Shown piece by piece: positions 34,635 through 43,768 of a DNA stretch of 64,000 bases. The stretch comes from Saccharicrinis sp963663905 (GTDB taxonomy: Bacteria > Bacteroidota > Bacteroidia > Bacteroidales > Marinilabiliaceae). The stretch covers positions 4,960,001 to 5,024,000 of the forward strand of contig OY760657.1 of NCBI GenBank assembly GCA_963663905.2, written 5' to 3'. Position 1 is the first letter of the stretch. Each line of letters starts with the position of its first letter. The translations under genes and the position numbers were made by a program. Under the pieces are notes generated by a model. That model was not told the DNA's origin, did no database searches, and saw nothing but the letters and a program-made list of their open reading frames with translations.

Positions 34635-36143
34635 ATGGAACAATTAGAAGGGAAAGTAATACAGGTAGTAGGCCCTGTAATCGACGTACATTTTGAATTA
34701 AAAGATCAAGAACTTCCTAATATATTAGATGCTCTTGAAATTACTCGAGAAAATGGAGAAGTCATAACAATTGAATGTCAACAACATATTGGTGAAAATA
34801 CAATCAGATGTATTTCTATGGATGCAACTGATGGTTTGGTTCGAGGAATGAAAGTTGTTGCTACAGGTCAACCTATATTAATGCCCCCCGGAAATTCAGT
34901 AAGGGGACGACTTTTAAGTGTTACAGGAGCAGCTATTGATGGAATTGGTGATGTAGATAAAACAAACGGTGTACCTATTCACCGTGAACCACCTAAATTT
35001 GAAGATCTTTCAACAGAGAGTGAAATACTTTTTACCGGAATTAAAGTTGTTGACTTAATTGAACCTTATGCCAAGGGAGGTAAAATTGGTTTATTTGGTG
35101 GAGCAGGAGTAGGAAAAACTGTATTAATCCAGGAACTAATCAATAACATTGCTAAAGGTTATGACGGTTTATCTGTTTTTGCAGGAGTAGGAGAGCGTAC
35201 TCGTGAAGGAAATGACCTTCTTAGAGAAATGATCGAAGCTGGAATTGTAAACTACGGTGAAGAATTCAAGAAAAGCATGGAGGAAGGCAGTTGGGATTTA
35301 TCAAAAGTTGATAAAAAAGCACTTGCTGACTCGCAGGTTACAATGGTTTTTGGTCAGATGAATGAACCACCAGGTGCACGTGCCAGAGTTGCTTTATCCG
35401 GATTAAGTATTGCAGAAAGTTTTAGAGATGGAGATGGCTCAGGAGCTGGTAAAGATATTCTTTTGTTTGTTGATAATATTTTCCGCTTTACACAAGCTGG
35501 TTCTGAAGTTTCAGCACTACTTGGACGTATGCCTTCTGCAGTAGGTTATCAACCAACTCTATCTTCAGAAATGGGTGAGTTACAAGAAAGAATTACTTCA
35601 ACAAAGAATGGTTCTATTACATCTGTACAAGCGGTGTATGTACCTGCAGATGACTTAACAGACCCGGCTCCGGCAACAACATTTACTCACCTTGATGCTA
35701 CAACAGTATTAAGCCGTAAAATTGCTGAGTTAGGTATATATCCTGCAGTTGATCCATTAGATTCAACTTCACGTATTCTTACACCTGAAATTGTTGGAGA
35801 TAAGCACTATAACACTGCTCAAAGGGTAAAAGAAATTTTACAGAGATATAAAGAACTTCAAGATATTATTGCTATTCTTGGAATGGAAGAATTATCAGAA
35901 GAAGACAAACTTGTTGTACACAGAGCAAGAAGGGTACAAAGATTTTTATCTCAACCATTCCACGTTGCAGAGCAATTTACAGGTTTAAAAGGAACTTTTG
36001 TTAGCATTGAAGATACTATTAAAGGTTTTAATATGATTATTGATGGAGAGGTAGATAAATATCCAGAAGCAGCATTTAACCTGGTGGGAACAATAGAAGA
36101 AGCTATTGAAAAAGGTGAAAAATTACTTTCTGAAGCTAAATAA
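34635..36143 (+). CDS. atpD: F-type ATP synthase beta subunit
   Basis: 502 residues. P-loop GLFGGAGVGKTVLIQ (about 150-164), catalytic GERTREGNDL, Walker B ILLFVDNIFRF and TQAGSEVSALLGRMPSAVGYQP are all present. The stretch around residues 210-235 (NYGEEFKKSMEEGSWDLSK) is an insertion typical of Bacteroidota/Chlorobi AtpD. It forms the catalytic sites of the F1 head. It is followed 2 bases later by atpC and then a terminator, so the rest of the synthase genes must be elsewhere, as in many Bacteroidota. Confidence 0.98.
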   Translation: MEQLEGKVIQVVGPVIDVHFELKDQELPNILDALEITRENGEVITIECQQHIGENTIRCISMDATDGLVRGMKVVATGQPILMPPGNSVRGRLLSVTGAAIDGIGDVDKTNGVPIHREPPKFEDLSTESEILFTGIKVVDLIEPYAKGGKIGLFGGAGVGKTVLIQELINNIAKGYDGLSVFAGVGERTREGNDLLREMIEAGIVNYGEEFKKSMEEGSWDLSKVDKKALADSQVTMVFGQMNEPPGARARVALSGLSIAESFRDGDGSGAGKDILLFVDNIFRFTQAGSEVSALLGRMPSAVGYQPTLSSEMGELQERITSTKNGSITSVQAVYVPADDLTDPAPATTFTHLDATTVLSRKIAELGIYPAVDPLDSTSRILTPEIVGDKHYNTAQRVKEILQRYKELQDIIAILGMEELSEEDKLVVHRARRVQRFLSQPFHVAEQFTGLKGTFVSIEDTIKGFNMIIDGEVDKYPEAAFNLVGTIEEAIEKGEKLLSEAK

Positions 36144-36145
36144 TT

Positions 36146-36400
36146 ATGGATCTATATTTAGAAATTATTACTCCTGAAAAGAAACTTTATTCTGCGGATA
36201 TAGGACTTGTTTCCCTTCCCGGAGTAAATGGACGATTTACAGTTCTTAAAAATCACGCCTCTATTATTTCTCAATTGAGTAATGGTAAAATCAGAGTGAT
36301 AGGAAAAACAGGAAAGGAAAGTATTTTTGAATGCAATGGAGGTATTTTTGAATGCAAAAACAATAAGGCTACAGTGCTTATTGGATCTATAAAAGAGTAA
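36146..36400 (+). CDS. atpC: F-type ATP synthase epsilon subunit, short form
   Basis: 84 residues covering only the N-terminal beta-sandwich of epsilon (LEIITPEKKLYSADIGLVSLPGVNGRFTVLKNHA). The C-terminal two-helix domain that can insert into the rotor and inhibit ATP hydrolysis (about 45-50 residues in E. coli) is absent, a common condition in Bacteroidota. It connects gamma to the c-ring in the central stalk. A terminator follows at 36422-36454. Confidence 0.95.
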   Translation: MDLYLEIITPEKKLYSADIGLVSLPGVNGRFTVLKNHASIISQLSNGKIRVIGKTGKESIFECNGGIFECKNNKATVLIGSIKE

Positions 36401-36421
36401 TATAATATATTTAAATAAAAG

Positions 36422-36454
36422 AAAAACCGTTATCATAAATGATATCGGTTTTTT
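36422..36454 (+). terminator. Intrinsic terminator after atpDC
   Basis: Stem of 15 bp with one T-T mismatch: left arm 36422-36436, loop AA, right arm 36439-36453, ending in a T run. It ends the atpDC transcript before the glycan block. Confidence 0.88.
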
Positions 36455-36472
36455 GCATTAATAAAGTGTGTT

Positions 36473-37489
36473 TTGAAAAAAGTTCTTATAATACGTCTCA
36501 GCTCAATAGGAGATATTATTCAATGTATGTCTGTTACAGGAGGTTTTAAAAATCATTATCCTGACTGTGAGTTACATTGGATTGTACGTGAAGATTTAGC
36601 TTCGTTATTAAAAATTGATCCAAGAATTGACCGTCTTATTGAATTTGACAGGGAATTAGGTATGTCAGGATTAATAAAACTGGCTTTTAAACTTAAAAAA
36701 GAAGGATATACTCATATTTATGATGCACATAGTAATATAAGATCTAATATTTTAAAAATAATACTTCGTCCTTTAGGAATTGGACCTAAACTAATTACCA
36801 GAAGAAAAAGTAGATTTAAACGATTCTTACTTTTTAAATTCAGAATTAACCTTTTACCTAAACCTTTTAGAGCATTTGAATCTTTTAGATTACCACTTAA
36901 AAAATGGGGTATTCTAAATTTCTATACACTTCACGATAACTGGGTGTTTCCAAAAGAAACACAAGATAAGTGTACTGAATTAATAAAAGAACAACCTATT
37001 AAAACAATCACTTTAGTTCCTTCGGCTGCCTGGGAATTAAAACGATGGCCTGTAGAATACTGGAAAAAACTTGTCACATTATTACCTGATTTTCATTTTA
37101 ATATATTAGCAGGTCCTACAGATTCTTTTTGTGAAGAAATTGTCGAAGTCGATCCATCACGTATACTAAATTTAGCTGGAAAAACTTCATTATTAGAAAG
37201 TTTTTGTGTTACTGCTCAATCTAAATATGTAGTAAGTGGGGATACAGGATTTCTACATGCAGCTGATCTTTTTAATATTCCTGGTTGCGCAATAATAGGT
37301 CCAACTGCATTTGGTTATCCTACAGGTGAAAAAATGAAAATATTTGAACGTAATTTACCTTGTCAACCATGTAGTAAGCACGGCGATACTAAATGTAAAT
37401 TGAAAGAAATAAAAAAATGTTTAGTAGATATCACACCAGAACAAATTGCTAAGGAGATAAAAGCTAATGAATCATGTTTTTTACCTTAA
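36473..37489 (+). CDS. Glycosyltransferase family 9 (heptosyltransferase-like)
   Basis: 338 residues starting at a TTG; the start is forced because the first strand MKKVLIIRLSSIGDIIQCM is the nucleotide-sugar fold opening of the family and the next Met lies inside it. The C-terminal domain shows LVPSAAWELKRWPVEYWKKL, LNLAGKTSLLE, GDTGFLHAADLFN and a Cys-rich tail (NLPCQPCSKHGDTKCKL) common to GT9. These enzymes transfer heptose or related sugars from ADP- or nucleotide-activated donors to the LPS inner core on the cytoplasmic face. It opens the surface-glycan block, 84 bases after the terminator-proximal atpC stop. Confidence 0.9.
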   Translation: MKKVLIIRLSSIGDIIQCMSVTGGFKNHYPDCELHWIVREDLASLLKIDPRIDRLIEFDRELGMSGLIKLAFKLKKEGYTHIYDAHSNIRSNILKIILRPLGIGPKLITRRKSRFKRFLLFKFRINLLPKPFRAFESFRLPLKKWGILNFYTLHDNWVFPKETQDKCTELIKEQPIKTITLVPSAAWELKRWPVEYWKKLVTLLPDFHFNILAGPTDSFCEEIVEVDPSRILNLAGKTSLLESFCVTAQSKYVVSGDTGFLHAADLFNIPGCAIIGPTAFGYPTGEKMKIFERNLPCQPCSKHGDTKCKLKEIKKCLVDITPEQIAKEIKANESCFLP

Positions 37490-37548
37490 TAAAATATTCT
37501 GTTAATATATAAATAATCCTTTTTTGAGATTTTTGAACCTAATTTAAT

Positions 37549-38517
37549 ATGATGGGCACAATTTTCTCTAAGAGGATTAATGGAAAACATAAAAACAATA
37601 AATTCATATATTATATACATGGATATTTTATTATGTGGTTTTATTCAAGATATAAAACTATATATCTGAAAAATTTTCTAAAAAAAATAAATCAATACAA
37701 CTCAAACTATATTTTTCAGAGAGTAAATTATTATAATAAACTTTCAGATAATTTTAATCTATCAAATTTCATTCATTTAAAGAATTTTAAATATACTGGT
37801 GAATTCAAAACCTACTATTTAGATTTTTTTAAGTTCAAGAGATATTTTTCCCCCAACGCTAAATTCTGTTATGAATTTGGAGACGTAATTCTCACTCCTC
37901 AATTTCCTACCATAGTTAAGAGTCGTCCAATCTCTAAATCTAATAAAAATGCTGTACTTCTAAATTTAAATAAAATCAGACATTTTATTTTTGTAAAAGA
38001 CTCAAATTCATACAATAACAAAATAAATAAATTAGTTTGGAGAGGTAAAATCACAAAATTAATGCCTCATAGAGAGAATTTCTTTAGGATTCATCATGAC
38101 AACCCAACTTGTGACTTAGGAGCTGTCAATAATTATGTTAAAAATAAAAAATGGATCAAATCAAGACTCACTATTGAAGAACAACTACAATACAAATTTA
38201 TTTTGTCAATAGAAGGAAATGATGTTGCTACAAATCTAAAATGGATAATGTCTTCAAATTCTGTTGCAGTAATGACTAAACCAAAATATGAAACCTGGTT
38301 TATGGAAGGAACCCTAATTCCAGATTATCATTTCATTTGTATTAAAGATGACTATTCTGATTTAAATGAAAAACTAGAATATTATATAAATAATTCAATC
38401 GAAACATTAAAAATAATAAGAAATGCAAATCAATATATAAATCAATTTAAAAATAAATCACAGGAAAAATTAATTTCATTGTTGGTTCTTAAAAAGTACT
38501 TTAATTTAAGTAACTAA
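37549..38517 (+). CDS. GT90-family (CAP10-like) glycosyltransferase
   Basis: 322 residues. The C-terminal two thirds match the GT90/CAP10 family pattern: KLVWRGKI (about 163), the MPHRENFFRIHHD region, EEQLQYKFILSIEGNDVATNLKWIMSSNSVAVM (about 206-240), ETWFMEGTLIPDYHFICIKDDYSDL. Some bacterial members add sugars to LPS core. The N-terminal 60 residues are very rich in Lys, Asn, Tyr and Ile and the codons are more A/T-rich than the neighbours, a sign of possible recent transfer. ATG ATG tandem start; the first is used. Sugar and acceptor are unknown. Confidence 0.85.
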   Translation: MMGTIFSKRINGKHKNNKFIYYIHGYFIMWFYSRYKTIYLKNFLKKINQYNSNYIFQRVNYYNKLSDNFNLSNFIHLKNFKYTGEFKTYYLDFFKFKRYFSPNAKFCYEFGDVILTPQFPTIVKSRPISKSNKNAVLLNLNKIRHFIFVKDSNSYNNKINKLVWRGKITKLMPHRENFFRIHHDNPTCDLGAVNNYVKNKKWIKSRLTIEEQLQYKFILSIEGNDVATNLKWIMSSNSVAVMTKPKYETWFMEGTLIPDYHFICIKDDYSDLNEKLEYYINNSIETLKIIRNANQYINQFKNKSQEKLISLLVLKKYFNLSN

Positions 38518-38590
38518 AATATAATTAGAATAATAAAATAGGTTTTTGTTATTGTTAACGAGTTAACTTAATAAGGAAAAATATTTGATA

Positions 38591-38598
38591 TATATTTG
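38591..38598 (+). promoter_or_regulatory. Bacteroidota-type -7 element (TATATTTG)
   Basis: Exact TAnnTTTG match 29 bases upstream of the ATG at 38627. The -33 region is not clear. Confidence 0.55.
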
Positions 38599-38626
38599 TT
38601 GTCTAAATTAAACTAATTAACAATTG

Positions 38627-39388
38627 ATGAGATTTCAAGTAAACCAAAAGTTTCAAGAACTAGAGGATTTTATTAAAGATTTACCAAAAAATTTTGATAC
38701 TACAGGTGAATCAATTTATGCAGGTCGTAATGAGATTAAAATATTTGATTATAAAGGATATAAAATCAATGTTAAGTCTTTTAAAATACCTCATTTCATC
38801 AATAAAGTTGCATATGCCTGGTTGCGAGGATCAAAAGCAAAACACTCATATCAATATGCTTTAAAAATGCGTAAGGTAGGAGCAGACACTCCTGAACCTA
38901 TAGGATATGTTGAAATATTAAAAAATGGCCTTTTCAATAGAAGTTATTACGTTAGTATTCACCTCGAATATGATTTTACAATCAGGGATTTAATTGGTTT
39001 TGAATTTGAAGACAAAGAAAATATACTTCGCCAATTTACGCGATATACATTTCAGAAACTTCACAAAAACAGAATTCATCACCTTGATTATTCCAGGGGA
39101 AATATATTAATCTCTAGAAAAGAAAAAGGTATATATAATTTCAGTGTTGTTGATATAAACAGAATGAAATTTGAAAAAATGCCTTATTTAAAAGGTTTGA
39201 AGAACTTCCGTCAAATATGGGCAAGTGAAGAAGAGTTAGAAGTAGTTGCAAGAGAATATGCCAAATTAAACGGTAAAAATGAAGAAGAGGCTGTTAAACT
39301 TTTAATTCAATTTGATAAAGACCATAAATATAAAATTAACAGAAAAGCCGATCTTAAAAGAAAAATACGTGGAGAAGAGAAAAATTAA
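38627..39388 (+). CDS. Kdo kinase/InaA-like lipopolysaccharide kinase
   Basis: 253 residues from the ATG at 38627 (a TTG one codon earlier is less likely). Protein-kinase-like fold of the KdkA/WaaP/InaA group: YAGRNEIKIFDYKGYKINVKSF gives the nucleotide-lysine strand, RIHHLDYSRGNILIS (about 148-162) is the catalytic HxD...N loop, and FSVVDINRMKF carries the metal-binding Asp. These enzymes phosphorylate Kdo or heptose in the LPS inner core, strengthening the outer membrane. Position after a GT9 and GT90 supports LPS core modification. The exact acceptor is not determinable. Confidence 0.86.
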   Translation: MRFQVNQKFQELEDFIKDLPKNFDTTGESIYAGRNEIKIFDYKGYKINVKSFKIPHFINKVAYAWLRGSKAKHSYQYALKMRKVGADTPEPIGYVEILKNGLFNRSYYVSIHLEYDFTIRDLIGFEFEDKENILRQFTRYTFQKLHKNRIHHLDYSRGNILISRKEKGIYNFSVVDINRMKFEKMPYLKGLKNFRQIWASEEELEVVAREYAKLNGKNEEEAVKLLIQFDKDHKYKINRKADLKRKIRGEEKN

Positions 39389-39598
39389 TCTTCCATTAAT
39401 AATTGAATATGTACTTTTCTTTAATGTAAAATTGTAATTAACTACACATTAAATACATTTATTTTTATCTATCTAAATATAATTATCTTAATTTCCACTT
39501 AATTACTAATATATCTATAACAACTAATTTTCTTTTCTAAACAATTGATTAGCATACTAAGAAGCTAAATATTGTCTATTAAATTGAACTTGATTGTT

Positions 39599-40747
39599 AT
39601 GGAATATTCTTATGACTATTTAATTGTTGGAGCTGGATTATTCGGAGCTGTTTTTGCAAATGAAGCTACAAAAAGAAATAAAAAAGTTTTAATAATTGAT
39701 AAAAGGAACCACGTTGGTGGAAACCTATATTGCGAAAATATTGAAGGTATTAATGTTCATAAATATGGCGCTCATATTTTTCATACAAGTAATAAAGAAA
39801 CCTGGAATTACATAAATCAATTTGTAGAGTTTAACAGGTATACAAATTCTCCAATAGCTAACTATAAAGGAAAATTATATAATCTTCCTTTTAATATGAA
39901 TACCTTTTACCAACTTTGGGGTGTTACTACTCCTGAAGAAGCTAAATTAAAAATTGACGAACAGCGAAAACCTTATCTTAATTTAAAACCTAAAAACCTT
40001 GAAGAACAAGCTCTTCATCTAGCAGGAAAAGATATTTACGAAACCCTCATAAAGGAATATACTGAAAAACAGTGGGGTAGACCTGCAAACCAAATTCCTG
40101 CATTTATTATTAACAGATTACCTTTTAGATTTACTTTTGATAATAATTACTTTTCTGATTTATACCAGGGAATACCTATTGGTGGATACAACACAATTTT
40201 TGATAACTTATTGAAAGATGCAGAGGTTTTAATAAATGTAGATTACTTTGAAAATAAAAAGCTATTCGATGAGCTAGCTACAAAAGTGCTATATACAGGG
40301 AAAATTGATACATTTTTCAATTATAAGCTAGGGAAACTCGATTACCGAAGTCTACATTTTGAAACAGAATTCCATAACATACCAAACTATCAGGGTAATG
40401 CAGTAGTTAATTATACAGATAAGGAAATCCCCTATACAAGAATAATAGAACACAAACATTTTGAATTTGGTAATCAGGATAAAACAGTCATTACAAAAGA
40501 ATATCCACATGAATACAGTAAGGACAATGAACCTTATTATCCTATTAATAATCAAGAAAATAATTCACGCCATAGCAGTTATAAATATTTATCAGACTCG
40601 TTATCTCATAAATTCATATTTGGGGGAAGATTAGCTGATTATAAATATTACGACATGGATGATACTATAGAAGCTGCATTAAAATTATCTAAATCAGAAT
40701 TTAATGAACAAATATTATATAGCCAGAAATTACAGGTCAAAATTTGA
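39599..40747 (+). CDS. glf: UDP-galactopyranose mutase
   Basis: 382 residues from the ATG at 39599, which places the FAD-binding motif YLIVGAGLFGAVFANEA right at the N-terminus; an upstream TTG would add nine residues without homology. Other family motifs: KRNHVGGNLYCEN, HKYGAHIFHT, LPFNMNTFYQLWG, KQWGRPANQIPAFIINRLPFR and VLYTGKIDTFFNYKLGKLDYRSL. It converts UDP-galactopyranose to UDP-galactofuranose in the cytoplasm using reduced FAD. The next gene, overlapping by 44 bases, is a probable galactofuranosyltransferase, which supports Galf incorporation into a surface polymer. Confidence 0.97.
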   Translation: MEYSYDYLIVGAGLFGAVFANEATKRNKKVLIIDKRNHVGGNLYCENIEGINVHKYGAHIFHTSNKETWNYINQFVEFNRYTNSPIANYKGKLYNLPFNMNTFYQLWGVTTPEEAKLKIDEQRKPYLNLKPKNLEEQALHLAGKDIYETLIKEYTEKQWGRPANQIPAFIINRLPFRFTFDNNYFSDLYQGIPIGGYNTIFDNLLKDAEVLINVDYFENKKLFDELATKVLYTGKIDTFFNYKLGKLDYRSLHFETEFHNIPNYQGNAVVNYTDKEIPYTRIIEHKHFEFGNQDKTVITKEYPHEYSKDNEPYYPINNQENNSRHSSYKYLSDSLSHKFIFGGRLADYKYYDMDDTIEAALKLSKSEFNEQILYSQKLQVKI

Positions 40748-41732
40748 TGCTGCAGGAAAAGCAAAGATGGATTGTGAAACCATTTTGGAAAAAAATGGAT
40801 GGAAAAATATAGGTTTTAAACAAACATGGATTAGTAATGCTATTATAGGAACAATAATAAGTGCAATAGGTATTACATGGGCACTAGTTAGACTAAAACC
40901 TAAAAGTATTTTATGTTTGCAATATCCACTTAATAAATTCTATAATTATATTTTAACTATAGCGTTATTAAAACAATGTAGAATAATTACAATAGTACAT
41001 GATGTATATACACTAAAAGGTAAGGTTAAAAGACAGAAAAAGGAATTAATGATTCTTTCTAAATCAGAAACACTTATAGTTCATAATTCCACGATGAAAG
41101 AATGGTTTGTAGAACAAAACATCAAGACTAACTTAATTGAGTTGGATGTTTTTGACTATTTACATTCATCAACAAATAACATTAAAAAACAGCCGTTTAA
41201 TAATTCAAATTACAGAATTGTATTTGCTGGAAATATGGGTGGTAAAAAAAGCTTTATTTATCAACTTGATGCAATAAAAAGAGGTAATTTTTCAATTGAT
41301 TTATATGGTATTGGTTTTGATAAAGAACAAATTAATGATCCCAATAACACAATATTAAATTATAAAGGGGTGTTTTCATCAAATGAAGTTATTGATCATA
41401 TAAATGGTGAATTTGGATTAGTATGGTATGGAGACTCTTTAAAATCATGTGATGGACGAACAGGACAATATTTAAAATACAATAACCCACACAAAGTATC
41501 ATTATATATTCAATGTGAGATGCCAATAATCATTTGGAGTAAAGCTGGTATGGCAACATTTGTTGAAGACAACAAAATAGGAATAACTATTTCTTCTCTA
41601 GAAGAATTATCTGAAAAAATCAATAATATTACTCCTGAGGATTATAACAAGATGAAAGCAAACATTTTAATTCTTAAAGAAAAAATATCATCTGGATACT
41701 TTTTAAATACAGCTCTTAAACTAGCTGAATAA
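40704..41732 (+). CDS. Probable galactofuranosyltransferase
   Basis: 342 residues resembling the WbbI-type beta-galactofuranosyltransferases: an N-terminal YIARNYRSKFDAAGKAKMDCE, a membrane-associated hydrophobic stretch about 46-62, TIVHDVYTLKG, VHNSTMKEWFVEQ, and FAGNMGGKKSFIYQL with FGLVWYGDS and NNPHKVSLYIQCEMPIIIW in the donor-binding half. The gene overlaps glf by 44 bases in another frame, so the mutase product and its transferase are translationally linked. It would transfer Galf to an O-antigen or core acceptor. The donor call rests mainly on the family pattern plus the glf overlap. Confidence 0.82.
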   Translation: MNKYYIARNYRSKFDAAGKAKMDCETILEKNGWKNIGFKQTWISNAIIGTIISAIGITWALVRLKPKSILCLQYPLNKFYNYILTIALLKQCRIITIVHDVYTLKGKVKRQKKELMILSKSETLIVHNSTMKEWFVEQNIKTNLIELDVFDYLHSSTNNIKKQPFNNSNYRIVFAGNMGGKKSFIYQLDAIKRGNFSIDLYGIGFDKEQINDPNNTILNYKGVFSSNEVIDHINGEFGLVWYGDSLKSCDGRTGQYLKYNNPHKVSLYIQCEMPIIIWSKAGMATFVEDNKIGITISSLEELSEKINNITPEDYNKMKANILILKEKISSGYFLNTALKLAE

Positions 41733-41773
41733 GTAATAATTTAATTACATTTTAAGGATAGTCTAAAAAGTTA

Positions 41774-41802
41774 TTGAATAACTTATAGTATACGTATATT
41801 TG
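41774..41802 (+). promoter_or_regulatory. Bacteroidota-type promoter (-33 TTG, -7 TATATTTG)
   Basis: TTG at 41774-41776, 18-base spacer, exact TAnnTTTG at 41795-41802; 50 bases upstream of the glycerophosphotransferase ATG at 41853. Confidence 0.65.
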
Positions 41803-41852
41803 CTGTCAGTTAATATTTCTACCAATAGATACGTAGAAAAGAAATTGTACCT

Positions 41853-42947
41853 ATGACAGCAACACATTATTTTGCAATATTTTATACAGAACATCTTTAT
41901 TACATACCTCAATTTTTACCAGTTGCAAGAGAATTAGATAAAAGAAATCTCAATTATATATTTGTAATATTAGAAAGTAGTAAAAGAGATATTTTTAACC
42001 AAAATGAATCCATTGCAAGAGTTTGTGAAAAAGAAAATATACCTTTTATAGTAGGTGAATCTGATTTTGAAAACTGTACTTGCAATTATTTAATATGTGG
42101 AGGAGATAATTACCCCGAAACATCCTTACCTCATGATAAAAAAGTACTTATAGTTCATGGTATTGGAACTAAAGTTAGTGCATTTACTGAAGATAAAAAT
42201 AGATTCGATATCAGATTTATTGAGGGGGAATTCAGATTAAGAAGGTTACAAGAGTTATATCCAAATGCAAAAACAGTTTGGGAAAATGTTGGATTTTCTA
42301 AACTTGATGATGTATTTCGGTATACTCAAGAAATGAAAGATGAACTTCTTGAAAATATGGGATTAGATAAAAACAAACCTACACTTCTTTATGCTCCAAC
42401 ATTTTATCCAAGTTCTATAGAAAATATGTCTAATAAATTCCCAGAAGAATTTAAAGATTATAATCTAATAATAAAACCACACTACTACAGCTATTTAAGA
42501 AAGAAATACAAAGCACAACGAAAAAAATTTAAAAAATGGCAAAAATATCAAAACGTATATTTTGCAGGATTTGAAGATTATAATATAGCTCCTTTTTATG
42601 CTATTGCTGATCTTTTAATTTCTGATGAATCTTCAGTTGTATTTGAATTTGCAGCATTAGATAAACCTGTAATTTGTAATAGGTTTATTTATTTAAGATT
42701 GTCCTACAGATTATTTGGAAGATATAAGTTTAACAAACGAATGGAAAGTGCCATGAATCAATTCAGAGATATAGGAGAAAATGTATGGAAATATAAAAAC
42801 CTTAAATCTACCGTTGAATCAGAACTTAAATCACCTGAAAATAATCATGCTAAACGTATGGAATATACAAAGGAAATTATTGGTCCTGTAGACGGCAAAG
42901 TATCGGTAAGAATGGTTAATCTATTAGAAAAGGAATTAAATAAATAA
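41853..42947 (+). CDS. CDP-glycerol glycerophosphotransferase-like protein (TagB/TagF family), copy 1
   Basis: 364 residues with the GT-B-like fold of the family. Motifs: NYLICGGDNYP, VLIVHGIGTKVSAFTED, TLLYAPTFYPS (about 177-187), LIIKPHYYSYLRKK (His proposed catalytic/donor-binding), LLISDESSVVFEFAALDKPVIC (about 247-268). Members polymerise or prime glycerol-phosphate units from CDP-glycerol. In a Gram-negative this implies glycerol-phosphate decoration of LPS or capsule. A TagD-like CDP-glycerol synthase is encoded at 43769-44245, giving a local donor source. It has its own promoter and ends at a bidirectional terminator. Confidence 0.87.
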   Translation: MTATHYFAIFYTEHLYYIPQFLPVARELDKRNLNYIFVILESSKRDIFNQNESIARVCEKENIPFIVGESDFENCTCNYLICGGDNYPETSLPHDKKVLIVHGIGTKVSAFTEDKNRFDIRFIEGEFRLRRLQELYPNAKTVWENVGFSKLDDVFRYTQEMKDELLENMGLDKNKPTLLYAPTFYPSSIENMSNKFPEEFKDYNLIIKPHYYSYLRKKYKAQRKKFKKWQKYQNVYFAGFEDYNIAPFYAIADLLISDESSVVFEFAALDKPVICNRFIYLRLSYRLFGRYKFNKRMESAMNQFRDIGENVWKYKNLKSTVESELKSPENNHAKRMEYTKEIIGPVDGKVSVRMVNLLEKELNK

Positions 42948-42971
42948 AAAGAGGAAATATCCTCTTTTTTT
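42946..42971. terminator. Bidirectional terminator between convergent genes
   Basis: Perfect 10-bp stem AAAAAGAGGA / TCCTCTTTTT (42946-42955 and 42960-42969) with AATA loop and T run on both strands, between the rightward glycerophosphotransferase and leftward SDR genes. Confidence 0.9.
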
Positions 42972-43695
42972 ATTCATAGTTATATCCACCATCCAATTGT
43001 ATAATTTGACCTGTTAAATATGGTGTTTGAGTAATATTCAGACACAACTGAGCAACTTCATCTTCCTGAGCAAATCGCTTTAATGCCACTTTTCCTTTAA
43101 TTTTTTCTCTTAACCATTCGGGCTTTTCTTTTTGCCAATCGGTATCCACAAATCCTGGAGCAATTGCATTAATTGTAATATTATCCTTTGATAAGAATTT
43201 TACCATATTTTTTACCAAGGCATGAACTGCACTTTTACTTACACCATAGGAAGTTGATACAGAATGAGGTATATTTCCTAACATTGAACCAATAAAAACA
43301 ATACTTCCTCCATGTTGTATATTTGGAGCTAAAGCTTGCATTAAAAAGAAAGGAACATTTAAGTTTGCATTAAAAACTTTAAGCCAGTTATCCTGTTCAA
43401 TTTCTCCAAATACTGATCTATCTGTTATACCTGCATTAAAAACTACGGTATTTAAATAAGGTACTAGTTTATTGATCTCTTCTGAAATACTTTGAACAGA
43501 TTCCAAATTTGACAAGTCAGCTTTTAAAATATCATACTTACCATCATAGTTTTCTTGTAAAATAGTATTTAAATCCTGAGCTGATTTTTCTGAATTACAA
43601 TAGTTAAAAATAACATGATAATCTTCTTGTAAAAGCTTAATCCCTATAGCTTTTCCTATTCCTTTAGTCGAACCTGTAACAAAGGCGTATTTCAT
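42970..43695 (-). CDS. Short-chain dehydrogenase/reductase (FabG-like)
   Basis: 241 residues of classical SDR type: nucleotide loop VTGSTKGIGKAIG (residues 7-19), FNAGITDR, catalytic Ser in FIGSMLG, YGVSKSAVHAL with the Tyr-x-x-x-Lys pair, and INAIAPGFVDTDW. It oxidises or reduces a carbonyl using NAD(P). The family includes FabG and sugar or secondary-metabolite reductases, and the substrate is not readable. It lies convergent to the glycerophosphotransferase and is separated from tagD by a terminator, so it is probably expressed on its own. Confidence 0.9.
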   Translation of the reverse strand: MKYAFVTGSTKGIGKAIGIKLLQEDYHVIFNYCNSEKSAQDLNTILQENYDGKYDILKADLSNLESVQSISEEINKLVPYLNTVVFNAGITDRSVFGEIEQDNWLKVFNANLNVPFFLMQALAPNIQHGGSIVFIGSMLGNIPHSVSTSYGVSKSAVHALVKNMVKFLSKDNITINAIAPGFVDTDWQKEKPEWLREKIKGKVALKRFAQEDEVAQLCLNITQTPYLTGQIIQLDGGYNYE

Positions 43696-43715
43696 ATAGA
43701 TTGGTTTAAAATACA

Positions 43716-43749
43716 GTAAAAAAAATGTTCACTTTAAATAAAGTGAACA
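43716..43749 (-). terminator. Intrinsic terminator after the tagD-like gene
   Basis: On the reverse strand an 11-bp perfect stem (arms 43739-43749 and 43726-43736, TT loop) is followed by eight T (complement of the A run 43718-43725). It isolates the cytidylyltransferase gene from the SDR gene. Confidence 0.88.
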
Positions 43750-43768
43750 CTATTAATATATTTAAGTT

